This document shows positions 1 through 13,610 of a stretch of 64,000 bases of DNA, one piece after another. Numbering within the stretch: position 1 is the stretch's first letter; every line of letters starts with the position of its first letter. Below the pieces are notes generated by a model. It was not told where the DNA came from. It did no database searches and saw nothing but the letters and a program-made list of their open reading frames with translations. The position numbers and the translations under genes were made by a program. Source of the DNA: Mytilinidion resinicola (lineage: Eukaryota > Ascomycota > Dothideomycetes > Mytilinidiales > Mytilinidiaceae); contig NW_022985437.1 in assembly GCF_010093595.1 (NCBI RefSeq), positions 1,469,886 through 1,533,885 of the forward strand. Reading direction: 5' to 3'.

Positions 1-23
1 CCGGCCAACGGTAGTAGGCCGGT

Positions 24-51
24 GCAGATTGCTGGAGTTGTAGCAATCTGC
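24..51. repeat. Perfect 10-bp inverted repeat (hairpin)
   Basis: GCAGATTGCT at 24-33 is followed, after an 8-nt loop, by its exact reverse complement at 42-51. It lies just before the larger AT-rich palindrome. Function unknown; it may be part of a mobile element that begins outside the window. Confidence 0.55.
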
Positions 52-95
52 GGCAGAATTTCGGTAGGTAGGGTGTCGCGGTCGATACCGTGACA

Positions 96-385
96 AATCT
101 AACCTTAAATAACTCTACAACCACCTAATAAAAAGTTATACAAATTTAATGTATTATTCTTATATATATAAATACTTAGTATATAGAATATAGAGTCTAT
201 CCTTATAGTAGTTAGCTAGTAATAAAGGGTAAGGTCTAAAATAGGGGTCTAAATTTAATAATTAGTTAACTACTATAAAAATAGACTTTATATTCTATAT
301 ACTAAGTATTTATATATATAAGAATAATATATTATATTTGTATAACTTTTTATTAGGTAGTTGTAGAGTTATTTAAGGTTAGATT
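96..385. mobile_element. AT-rich near-perfect palindrome, foldback/MITE-like element
   Basis: The left arm (96-200) and right arm (281-385) are reverse complements over 105 bp with about five mismatches. Weaker pairing continues inward to about 224/257, so almost the whole 290 bp can fold on itself. The termini read AATCTAACC...GGTTAGATT. Nearly all mismatches between arms are transitions (C/T or G/A), as expected from C-to-T decay such as repeat-induced point mutation. No reading frame is present and no clear target-site duplication was found, so the element type is not settled. It is much more AT-rich than the flanking DNA. Confidence 0.75.
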
Positions 386-531
386 ATTGAATTTCTAGTG
401 GTGCACGGACTGGGCAGCTCGCCCGCATGGGCAGCTCACCCGCAGGGTACGTTAGCGGGTTCAGGGCAGTCTATCTTCCTCTGCACTCGACACCTTTGGC
501 CGCGCCAAGACCTGCCTCTTTGGAAACCCTA

Positions 532-538
532 TCACGTG
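532..538. promoter_or_regulatory. TCACGTG element upstream of PUS3
   Basis: An E-box-like CACGTG core lies 98 bp before the distal in-frame ATG (630) and 215 bp before the proximal ATG (747) of the PUS3 gene. It belongs to a recurring set of such sites in this window. CACGTG is the classic bHLH (Cbf1-type) core; which factor binds here is inference. Confidence 0.4.
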
Positions 539-629
539 CCGGAGATCTTAGCGAAAATGACTCGAAATTAGAGTTGCTCAGGGCGTTCGTGAATGCCTTA
601 CACGCGTGAGAGGTCGACTCTCGAGATTG

Positions 630-2609
630 ATGGCATGCAGTTTATTAGGTCGAAGACACTTGCTTCAAACTGCTGTCAACAATCGTTTCTCGTTTGGTCT
701 TTCACAGCGTTGGATATCTTCTAGTATCGGGAATTTGCATATCACGATGGATGACGAAAAGAAACCCGTAGACTATTCCGCTTGGAGCGCTCCGGAGCTT
801 ATACAACGTGTCACGGAGCTCGAGAACAAGTTAAAGGAGCAGAACGCCAGGTATCTCTCCCTCTTGACCTTCGTATCGCCGTCAGTCTAACCCCATCGCA
901 GATATACCTCAAAATCAACCCAACAACCTATTACTTCCGCCAATCAACACCCCATAGAAGTCAAAGAGCACCCTTCAGAACCACAAACCACCGAAGTCAA
1001 GCCTCTACCAAAGGTTTTTGACCCCTCCAAATACAACACGCGCCTCATTGCTCTCAAATTTGCGTACTTGGGCCAGGCCTACAATGGCTTCGAGCATCAC
1101 GCGAATAACCCAACACCGTTACCCACAATAGAGGAGGAGCTATGGAAGGCACTGGTCAAAACCAAACTGATATTCCCGCCGGAAAGAGCGCCTCTAGATA
1201 TACTGGAGGGAGCCCCCGGACGACCACGCAGGAAGCTCAGAGAAGAGGCGCAAGTCAATTGGGAAGGCTGCGAGTACTCAAAATGCGGCCGGACAGATAG
1301 GGGCGTGAGCGCATTCGGGCAGGTCATAGGCATACGCGTACGGAGCAACCAGCGAGCTCCACAGTTTCACGCTCAGGAAACCGCAAGTTCTTCCGCAGCA
1401 GGCACCGAAGCTACGCCAAAAGCCACGGAAAAAGTACAGTCACCAGAGCAAGCAAACGAAGAAGCTCCATTCGACCCCATCGCCGATGAATTCCCCTACG
1501 TGCAAGTCCTCAACCGCGTCCTTCCAAACGACATCCGCGTTCTGGCATGGTGCCCCAACCCACCGCCAGACTTCTCGGCGCGCTTCCATTGCAAGGAGCG
1601 CCGCTACAAGTACTTCTTCACGAACCCGTGCTTTGCGCCCGTCCCTGGCGCCGCGGGCTCGTACCTCACACCCTCAAACCCCAACGCGCCCGCATCTCGG
1701 GAGGGGTGGTTAGACATCGACGCGATGCGTGAAGCGTGCAAGCGCCTTGTCGGCCTACACGACTTCCGGAATTTTTGCAAGCAAGATCCGAGCAAGCAGC
1801 TCACGGATTTCCGAAGGCGGATCTTTCATGCTGATATAGAGGAGGTGGCGAAGGTAGACCAGCCTGGGTTTCTGGCGCATCCGGCGCTGCTGCCGCCTTC
1901 GTCATCCTCAGGAGCAGGCCCGGAACCGAAGCTCTACGCGTTCGTGGTGCACGGGTCGGCGTTTTTGTGGCACCAGGTACGCTCGCTAGTTGCGATTATA
2001 TTCCTCGTTGGCCAGGGGTTCGAGAGCCCGGAAATTGTCAGCCAGCTGCTAGACGTAGCTGCTAATCCGTGCAAACCGAAGTATCTGATGGCGGATGATG
2101 CGCCGCTGGTGCTGTGGGATTGTGTCTTTCCTAAAGCGGAGGACGCGGAGGACTCGAATGTTAGGGAGAAAGGGTATGAGGACTCGCTGAATTGGATCTA
2201 CGTCGGTGAGAAGGGCGAGATGGAAGAAAGAAGCGAGAAGAAAAGGACGCCGGCAAAGGGGAAATGGGGACGAGGCGGCATTATGGATGATATATGGGAG
2301 GTGTGGCATAAGCGGAAAATCGATGAGGTGCTGGCTGGGCAGTTGCTGGAGATTGTGGCTTTGCAGGGGAATCCGACACTCGGTATTCAGCAAGGGCTTG
2401 AGGATGCGGGGGTAGGGATAAAGGCACATCGGACGCCGAGTGCGAGGGTATTTGATGGCGGTGATGTGCCTAGGTTGAAGGGGAGTTATTTGCCGGTGCT
2501 GGAGTTGGAGAAGATGGATGCGGTGGAAGTGATCAATGCCAAGTATGCGAAGAAGAAGGGATGGGATCCTGCGAAGCCGGCGGTGAGGAATCTAGATGCG
2601 GACGAGTGA
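630..2609 (+). CDS. PUS3: tRNA pseudouridine(38/39) synthase, PUS3/Deg1 family
   Basis: Isomerises uridine to pseudouridine at tRNA positions 38/39. Exons 747-850 and 902-2609 (intron 851-901, 51 bp) give 603 aa from the ATG at 747. An in-frame ATG at 630 adds 39 residues. The TruA-type catalytic motif CGRTDRGVSAFGQ, with Asp about residue 167, is intact, and the surrounding YSKCGRTD..VSAFGQVI matches Deg1/PUS3 rather than PUS1. A predicted coiled stretch (about residues 15-35) precedes the fold, as in Deg1. An Ala/Glu-rich insert follows the active site, and the C-terminal tail is long. The 39-residue extension is rich in Arg, Ser, Leu and Gln, almost without acidic residues, and includes RRHLL and QRWISSS, so it resembles a mitochondrial presequence. 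Start choice is open: 630 for a mitochondrial form, 747 for a nuclear/cytosolic form. Confidence 0.92.
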
Positions 2610-2733
2610 GGTCATCGTAGATATTATAGTTGGGCAGCTGTCGCTTTCTATCTTCCAAGACTATGAGATTTTACCCAGTGGGTACCCCATCTACAACTAC
2701 TCCTACACAAGGAGCCATGGAAAGCCCCTATAG

Positions 2734-4213
2734 CTAATCCAAACGCAGGTTCCCCTTGCCAAAGGGATGGTAATCAACGTCCGCAGCCCATTGAGCCTCA
2801 TAGAGACTCTCATCCATCTGAGAAGCGTCCATGCCAGCAACAACATCCCTATGAAGCAGAAGATTAGCAAGAGCAATTTCCATGGCATACGACTAACTTA
2901 CTCGTCTGGAGCCAACACCTCAAGTCCTGGCACGCAGTCTATCAGAGCAATGATGATATACGACCCAACAAACGACCAGGTGAACCCGATCAGCGCCTCC
3001 AAGATCTGAATCCCAAGCTGCTTGACATTCCCATCGAAGAACACTCCCCCTTCAATCTCCGTTGCACCATCGTACGCCGCCACTGCCTTCTGCGCAAAAA
3101 GGCCCGTTGCAATCGTCCCCACGAACCCACCAACACAATGGGTAGCAAATGTATCCCCATTGTCGACCCACCTAATCCGTCGCGCAAAATCAGTGAATTT
3201 GAATCGGAGCGCCTGGCGACAAATGAGCGCACCGCCGACCCCAAAGAAAAACGACGTCGTAAGATCGATAAAGCCAGCAGAAGGCGTGATCAGCACAAGT
3301 CCTGAAATAGCCCCCATAAAAGTCGAATCCAGAGACCACTTCCCCGTCTCATAGTAAGTGAGACACGCCCAGGTCATCGCGCCCGCAGATGCGCAGAGGT
3401 TGGTCACGCACATCGCCATCACGGACTTGAAGTTGAGGCTGAGGGTGGTGCCGGCGTCGAAGGCCAGCCAGGAGCCCCAGATGATGATCATGGCGAGAGC
3501 TTGGCAGATGGTGTTGTGGGGGCGGTGCAGGGCTAGGTGGGACGGGGTGCGGATTTCCGATTTCTTGGAGCGGAAGAGGGGGTAGGAGAGATACAAGCTT
3601 AGGGCTGTTGCGGTGGCGCCGCTGCAGATGTGGACAGGGGTGCCGCCTGCGAAGTCGAGGGCGCCCATGGCGCCGAGGAAGCCGGTGTCGGACCAGACCA
3701 TGTGGGCAAGGGGGCAGTATATGAAGGTTGCCCAGAGCTGGAGGGGTGGATGTTATAAGATTGGATTGGGTTTTTCCAGAGGTGGAATGGACTTACGAAG
3801 ATGAACGGTATCAATGGCAAAAGCCTTCCTCTCTCACAGCTCCCACCAACCGCAATTGCACAGACCGTAGCACAGAAAATGAGTTGAAACTCGGAGAACA
3901 GTATGGCGGGAATCGTCCCAACAGGCTCAGACAAGACACCACGATGGAAAGCGTATTTGAAATCTCCAATTACCCCAGAGCCGTCACCATACGCCAGTGA
4001 GTACCCGATAAGCCACCACTGAATGGAACACGTCCCGACCGCGAGCAAAGATGGCATGAACGATGCTAGCCCGCTTCTGCGCGTCGAGTAGCCAGAGTAC
4101 GCGAGGCCGACCGCAGGAATGATCGGCCAGCAGAAGACACTGCAGACGAGGATGAAGGCTGTGTCGGTCTTATCGCAGGCCTCCCAGGCCTGCTGGACCG
4201 CTGAGACGACCAT
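2734..4213 (-). CDS. mep: Ammonium transporter, Amt/Mep family
   Basis: Plasma-membrane ammonium permease of about 11 hydrophobic segments. Exons (minus) 4213-3797, 3737-2902 and 2848-2734 give 455 aa. Introns are 59 and 53 bp; the last exon adds a polar C-terminal tail ending in GNLRLD. Both pore histidines are visible: His about 175 in GGTPVHICSG and His about 339 in THCVGGFVG. The N-terminus is short and starts almost directly at the first membrane segment, and the usual GLFYGG-like motif reads GLAYSGYS, a divergent version. Without the final splice the protein would stop early after APDE. Such transporters are usually under nitrogen catabolite control; I did not establish GATA sites here. 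Confidence 0.93.
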
Positions 4214-4905
4214 AACGGAAGAAAATTAGGCAAGAATGAACAATTGGGACGAGAGGTACAGATGTTTTCTAGTGACAATGAAGGTTGAGAGGTTAGGACG
4301 TAGTCAGTCGTCAGCAACAGGTGTGAGAGGTACCAGGCCAGGTCTTATCGTTGTGCCTGACCACAAGAAGTGTAATTGGCCGAGACACGATGAAACAGTA
4401 CAGGTGCAGAAAGCCATCTTCAAAAACCGGTTTAGCGCGATCGGAGCTTTGCTCGTTGTTGTGGGCGTGCCTTGTGTGGCAAAAAGAGCACTCTTTAGAG
4501 GTTGGAGATAAGACCTCGGGAGCGTGGGATGAACTTAGGTTGTGGCTGAGGAAAATGCATTGGTGTGGCGTAGAGGCCTAATCGGGACGTTACCAACCTT
4601 TTAGTCATGCTCTACTAACACTTAGCACATATATATGTAGCATAGAGCAAGTCTCATTCTGAGAGCATATCTTCAACGATCTCACCAAGTTCTCCTCGTA
4701 AGGAAATAATGTTATTATACAAAGTTGAGCATGTTAAGGTTCGGCGAAAAGAGTATCGATGTGTATGTATATTGGTTCATGCTCTTCGTTGGGAGCAGAG
4801 GCGAACTTGAAGCTAGTATTCATGGAAGATCGCTGACGTAAAAGCAGCAGGAAACTACAATAGAGTCGAGGCTACAGAGCCTTCAAAAGACCCATACCGT
4901 GAGGT
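4214..4905. other. Intergenic: ammonium transporter promoter and katG 3' side
   Basis: The stretch separates the start of the ammonium transporter gene (minus) from the end of katG (minus). It carries the transporter promoter. Short open frames show no homology or codon pattern I recognise. Confidence 0.5.
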
Positions 4906-8339
<3,434 letters not shown>

Positions 8340-9296
8340 ATGTCAAATCCCACTCCAGACTCTATCTCCATCTCGGCCGAAAAGACTTTCACCTCATACA
8401 CCAAGGACCAAGGCGCGACTTATGCTCAGACTCGCCTCAACTACCACCCTTCGCTTTATACAGCCATTATCGACCACCATGCTTCTACAGGTGGCCAATT
8501 CAACAGTCTCCTTGATGTCGGTTGCGGTCCGGGCACCGCAATCCGCGCCCTCGCTCCGCACTTCGCCCATGCCATTGGTCTCGACCCGTCAGATGGCATG
8601 ATTAACTACGCCATTGAGCTGCCAGGCGCCACATCTACATCTGAACCTATTCGTTTCGAAGTATCAACAGCGGAAGATCTTGGGTGGCATCTCTCACCGC
8701 CGGTCGAGGATGCCAGTGTCGACCTCATCACCGCCTCCACCGCAGCGCACTGGTTCGATATGGCGCGCTTCTGGCCGAGCGCTACCCGTGTCCTTAAGCC
8801 TGGTGGAACAGTGGCCATTTGGACAGGCGGCTCCATATGCATCCACCCCACGATGCCCAACGCCGCGGCTATTCAGGCTACTCTCGATGAGATCGAGGAG
8901 CGCGATTTGAAGCCATTCTTCTTGCCCGGCAACTTGTTAACGCGCGGCTTATACATCGACCTTCCGCTACCTTGGACGCTAGAGACGCCCGTTCCCGCCT
9001 TCGACGAGACTACCTTCTTCCGCAGGGAATGGGCCCCCGAGAAGGACGAGGAGTTTTTCGCGGGCGGTGGGCAGCCAGTCAGCCTAGACATGATGGAGAG
9101 AGTGATGGGCACCATAAGTCCAATTCACCGGTGGCGCGATGCTCACCCAGACGCTGTTGGGACCGAGCGCGACATCTTGAGGATCATGAGGAGGGATATT
9201 GAACGACTACTGCACGAGGCGGGTGTCGAGAAAGGTAAAGAGGTGGTCCAGGCAAGTCTGAACGGCGTGTTGTTGATGATCAAGAAGAAGGCATAG
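8340..9296 (+). CDS. SAM-dependent methyltransferase, trans-aconitate methyltransferase/Crg1-like
   Basis: Single-exon class I methyltransferase, 318 aa. Motif I is LLDVGCGPG (residues 57-65), followed by an acidic loop in IGLDPSDGM. The region with STAAHWFDMARFW matches the Tmt1/Crg1 family, whose members methylate small acids such as trans-aconitate or, for yeast Crg1, cantharidin-type compounds. The start is the ATG at 8340; the same frame extends upstream only to a TTG. The substrate cannot be told from sequence. The gene is divergently placed from katG, which says little about function. Confidence 0.85.
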   Translation: MSNPTPDSISISAEKTFTSYTKDQGATYAQTRLNYHPSLYTAIIDHHASTGGQFNSLLDVGCGPGTAIRALAPHFAHAIGLDPSDGMINYAIELPGATSTSEPIRFEVSTAEDLGWHLSPPVEDASVDLITASTAAHWFDMARFWPSATRVLKPGGTVAIWTGGSICIHPTMPNAAAIQATLDEIEERDLKPFFLPGNLLTRGLYIDLPLPWTLETPVPAFDETTFFRREWAPEKDEEFFAGGGQPVSLDMMERVMGTISPIHRWRDAHPDAVGTERDILRIMRRDIERLLHEAGVEKGKEVVQASLNGVLLMIKKKA

Positions 9297-9645
9297 GCTA
9301 TCTAGGTACGCTTCTCTATTTGGCAACTCTTGGCCGCCAAGAAGACCTCAAGTGTTGAATCAAGAGAAACTGAATTTTATCTACTTTCGGGGCCTAACCT
9401 ACTTTTTCGCACATAATCTAACGACCACAAGAGATAGAATAAAAATGAAACCACAAGTAGCTGCAACTAGGCAAGGGTAATGAATTGTGAAAATATGAAG
9501 ATTAGACTATGTGACTTCGTTGAGATAAGGGTGGGTCGACGGGTCGGACGCAGCAAAATGCCCTATCACGTGAGGTCGTGTTTCAGACTTGAGTTTCGAC
9601 CAACGACATCTCCCAAGCTGTGAAACACCAACAAAGAGCTTGGAT
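9297..9645. other. Intergenic, promoter of the ankyrin-MYND gene
   Basis: Short spacer between two plus-strand genes. Apart from the TCACGTGA octamer near its right end, nothing was identified. Confidence 0.5.
9566..9573. promoter_or_regulatory. TCACGTGA octamer, 73 bp before ankyrin-MYND ATG
   Basis: Perfect palindromic octamer with an E-box core directly upstream of the start at 9646. It is one of four full octamers found in the window, all close upstream of start codons. Confidence 0.45.
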
Positions 9646-10580
9646 ATGGCTCTACCTCGTCCCACCGCACGGTCTTCGCGGTACAACCCCCTCTCCTAAC
9701 TCTTTGAACTTAACTGATCCTGTCTAGCACCCTAGATAATCTCAAAACTTCTACCGACACTCTCAGTGGAGCAGATTCCCAAGCCCTGCGATCCTTCTGC
9801 ACTTCCGAATACCTGAACGTTACAACAATCGATGACGAGTATGGCCAATCTATACGGAACCGATCTCTCAAGTCCCTCAAAGCTCGCTTTCAAGCGCGAT
9901 GCACGTTAATTGGAAAAGAGGCAGCCACCCAAGAAATCTTCGACATGCGATGGGGCCCCACACGCGTTCCGATTTACAATGTGATGCTCACGCTGAAGTT
10001 CATGATGGCTTCCGTTCCCGGTTCCCGCTCCGACTTTCTCAACATCACAGACTTCCTCGTCAAGACAGCGGAGGTGCCCGTGGACGGAGCGGACATGTCT
10101 GGCACTACGGCCCTCATGCACGCCATCGGAACGAAACCGTATCTCGATACCGAATTCGCCCAAGCCCTCCTGGACACTGGTGCAAACATCAACCGCCGCA
10201 ACCGCTACGGCGAAACCACTGCTCATGAGATCTCGAAAGTGCATGCGTTCCCCGCTGAGAACAAGACTAAGGCGCTTGAAGCCTTGAAGTGGTTTGTAGA
10301 CCACGGCGGAGATGTTGACATCAAGGACTCTGAAGGCATTACGCCTAGGTTTATGATCACAAATACGGCTGTCAAGCAGATCGCGCCACGGATGGTGAAC
10401 GTCCTGCCAGCCGGTACCACTTCGGGTCGCAGATGCAGCGCTTGCAACAGTAACGAGGCATATCTTGAGAAGGCGTTGGCTGCTTGTGCGGCCTGCAAGA
10501 CCGTCTCTTATTGCTCGAAGGAGTGCCAGAAGATCGATTGGCGCCGAGGCCATAAGAAGCAATGCGGTGTGGCTACTTAG
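9646..10580 (+). CDS. Ankyrin-repeat protein with C-terminal MYND zinc finger
   Basis: Exons 9646-9680 and 9728-10580 (intron 9681-9727, 47 bp) give 295 aa. The centre holds ankyrin-like repeats (GTTALMHAI..., ALLDTGANINRRNRYGETTAHE, and a third ending VDIKDSEG). The last 50 residues form a MYND finger: CSACN, then CAACKTVSYCSKECQ, then DWRRGHKKQC, giving the expected seven Cys and one His. MYND domains mediate protein-protein contacts, often with proline-rich partners. The first exon codes for only 11 residues; it is supported by uninterrupted frame and good splice sites, and without it the protein lacks an ATG before residue 85. Specific role unknown. Confidence 0.85.
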
Positions 10581-11086
10581 GGTGCTGCTAACTCTTTGTC
10601 TAAGACTTGAATGTCGCAAGGTCCAAGGTCACTTCTATTCTATGGTCGATAGCAAGCGAATCAACAAATGTCGAGAAGTCAAAAGGCCACACACAGTGAA
10701 CGAAAGGTTGAAGATTCTATAGAGGAATGGCGACTGTAGAGGATTAGACCTACAAAGTATCCAACCATTCCATTGAGTCTGCTTTACTATAACCCCCACG
10801 TGCAACTCCATTCTGAGATGCCTCGCTTACAATTAAATTCAACTAAATAAAGGATAAGTCGATCACTCCGCGGACTGAAGAGTCATGCATGATTCGGTAT
10901 TCAAATACACTAACGAAGGGCAATCGCTAATCCAATAATCCATCCCAAGGTATCTCTCGCGCAGCCATGCCTTCCAGGTACTAGTACAACGCCCCAGTCA
11001 TCTTACTCCGCAGTGCCCAAACCACCGATGTGCAGTCATAATTCGTCTCTTCGTCTCATCATTTATGCCCAGTGCCGCATTACCCA
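10581..11086. other. Intergenic between convergent genes
   Basis: The ankyrin-MYND gene (plus) and the Pth11-like gene (minus) converge on this stretch, so it should hold their 3' ends. Nothing else identified. Confidence 0.5.
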
Positions 11087-12540
11087 TCACTTATTCGCCT
11101 TCTCCGCTATCTTGGCTCGCGCCTTACGATCTCTAGCGCTTCGACCACCTCCACCACCTCCGCCACCACCGGTCTGCCTTTTCGTGCTCGACAATCTTGA
11201 AATACCGGAAGAAGCAACAGACGGTGCGATCTGTGCCCTCTTTGGCTGAGCAATAACAACTCTCTGGGCTTCCACGTCCCACGTGTCCGGGCGCGACGAC
11301 ATCTCCGACACCAGTGGCTGATCGCTATGATCGCTTTGCATCGTTGTTGGTGTTTCACTAGGAACCAAACGGCCGCCGCTTGATCTGGGTTCCTTGCTGT
11401 CTTTACTCACGTCGCTGTTCTGGCTGCCATTTAGGGCGGCCTTTTCTTTGATGGCTGGAGCTTGGTGGTTATCACGCTTCCGTTGGGTGCGGCGTCCACC
11501 GGCCGTGCGGGATGAGTGGTAAGTAGGGGGAGGAGGAGCCGAGCTATCAAAGGCACCCAGATTGAAGAGTTTGCGGAGGAGAGTCCACGTAAATGGGAGA
11601 TTAGCGACGAGGATGGCTGTTGAGGCTTCCCGGATGTACCATGAGATCCAGGTGGAGGTGCTATATGGCGACTTGAAGGAGTAGTATTTATTCAAGATGG
11701 CGGCCAGGATCTGAGGAAAAGATTAACCATTTGATAGAGTAGAGGGCTAAGGCGAGGGTCTTACAACGAAGATGCCGAGACTGAAGATACAGCAAAGGAT
11801 GAGCTTGCGTTTGAGCGGCAGCAGGGTTCGGATGAACATGGGTAGGGCGATGCAGAGCATCATGATATCGGAAGATATATTGAAGACGGCATTGGTGATG
11901 CGGTGGTCCGTTAACCTGTCACACTAACAGTATGGTTAGGATGCGCTATGATTGCTAGTATGGAGTATCTCGGTACCTGGCTGTTATACGTCGGAATCGC
12001 CCAGTACTCGTGGAATGGCCTGCACCACACACCGAAGTACAGAATCTCCATGACGACGAACGCGAGGGCGACATAGACAGCGAGCAGCTTGATAGCCATG
12101 TTCTCCTTGGAAGCCACCATGCGCGTGAGGCGGTAGTAGAGAATCAGAAGACACGCTTTATTCAGCCATATCACGACGATTTGCATCTGCTCGACAACAA
12201 TACCGATCTTGCTTCCATACTGTCGGTCAGAGATGTCCTTTGAGGTCAGACTCTGCAATGGAAAGTCGGGCGGCAGGAGGTTCGAATTCGATTTCGCGGC
12301 AATGTTGGTCATAACAATAAGTGTTGTGTACGAGCCCAGGACGAGCAGGCCCATGATCCAGTCGTCATATTGAAGCCGCTTGACGGAGCCGAATAATATC
12401 GAGCGCGATATTCTGGTAGCATTCGGTCAGCCTGTGTTGTTCGATTCTATGCACAGCATCTGCAATGCAACTAACAGTCGTGCGACTATGATGCCCACGG
12501 CGACCGTGTACCATATCCACGATTCGATCGCAAACCGCAT
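11087..12540 (-). CDS. Pth11-like rhodopsin-domain integral membrane protein
   Basis: Exons (minus) 12540-12476, 12412-11977, 11923-11765 and 11710-11087 give 427 aa; introns are 63, 53 and 54 bp. About seven membrane segments occupy the first 250 residues. The hallmarks of the fungal rhodopsin-like (Pth11-related) family are present: SRSILFGSVKRLQYDDWIM, then ILYFGVWCRPFHEYWAIP, then a Cys and FNISSDIMM, then KRKLILCCIFSLGIFVILAAI. The cytosolic tail is long, polar and Ser/Arg-rich, with a run of nine glycines near residue 405. Such proteins are thought to be surface sensors. The start is the first ATG in frame; an extra upstream exon cannot be ruled out. Confidence 0.88.
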
Positions 12541-13610
12541 CCTCAGCGGCAGCCAGCCAAACCAGGCTCGCGTCGTTCACGCTCGTCCCCCTGCTGTCGT
12601 TATCGGGATCGGGGCGTGGTCAGTGTGGATATAGATAGGCGAGCATGCGACTCCTCATCGTGCGTGACAACAAGCATCCCCAGCGTCGACGCCGCGATGG
12701 GAAGGCCGAAGGTGCAAAGACAGCAGAAAATAGACGGAGAGGGAGCAGCAGAGGCAGGAGGAAGGAAGAGGAGGAGCAATACGGAAATCTGGAGGCAGAA
12801 GATAGGCCGGCCATGGCGGTCGTAGGCTGTCCACCAAAGCCCTTATCGCGAACCCTTCAGCTTGGTCTCGCCGCGCCCATGTGCGATGCCCACTCGCCCG
12901 TGGGCAGCCAATGGGCGTGGGCGCGTTCAGCCTTGCGATGCAACCGCGGGATATCTGTGAGGGCTGCGCTTGTGCTTGCTTTTGGCGCCTCCGCGTGTAC
13001 CATCTTTTGACAGGTTGACGTGTGCAGATCGGCGCGCTTTGGGGTGCTGATCGGTGAAATGCTTGGCGGGATCGTTGATGCGTGCATATTTGACCCTGTT
13101 CGGCTCTCTTTTCGAGATAGCAGGAGTGGGTGGGAATAAGTGCGTGGGTGAGGAACTGAGGATTTCACCGGAGCAAGCCACGATCAAGGCGACGGGGTTG
13201 ATTGAATGAGATCGATGCGAACCTCAGCAAGAAGGCAAGAGGCAGTTTCCGACATTTATTGTCGCAGCCAGCATTGGTTACAGATATGGAGTAGGGCAGC
13301 CTTGGCCGTGGGATGCATATTTCGGCAAGGCTGGCAAAGGCTTTGGCTCTACGTTCTCATATCTATCAAATTATATAATGCATGCTATGACACAGCTTTC
13401 TCTCCTGCAGACCCTCCCACTTTGATTAATACATTAAAAGGACCAACATACATTTCCACAACTGAAAAAGAGCCGTAATGAAACAATCCACGTGACATTG
13501 TAACCATAAATCATCAGGGCGGGCGCTTTTGGACATTCTAGTAGCGCCTTGCAAATTCACACATCCAGAGCCCGAGGAGCTACGTCTTCTTTAGCCACAT
13601 GGCTATTCTG
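12541..13610. other. Intergenic: Pth11-like promoter and Zn2Cys6 gene 3' side
   Basis: About 1.1 kb. A purine-rich stretch runs near 12700-12800. Open frames on both strands are short and overlapping with no recognisable domains. Confidence 0.5.
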
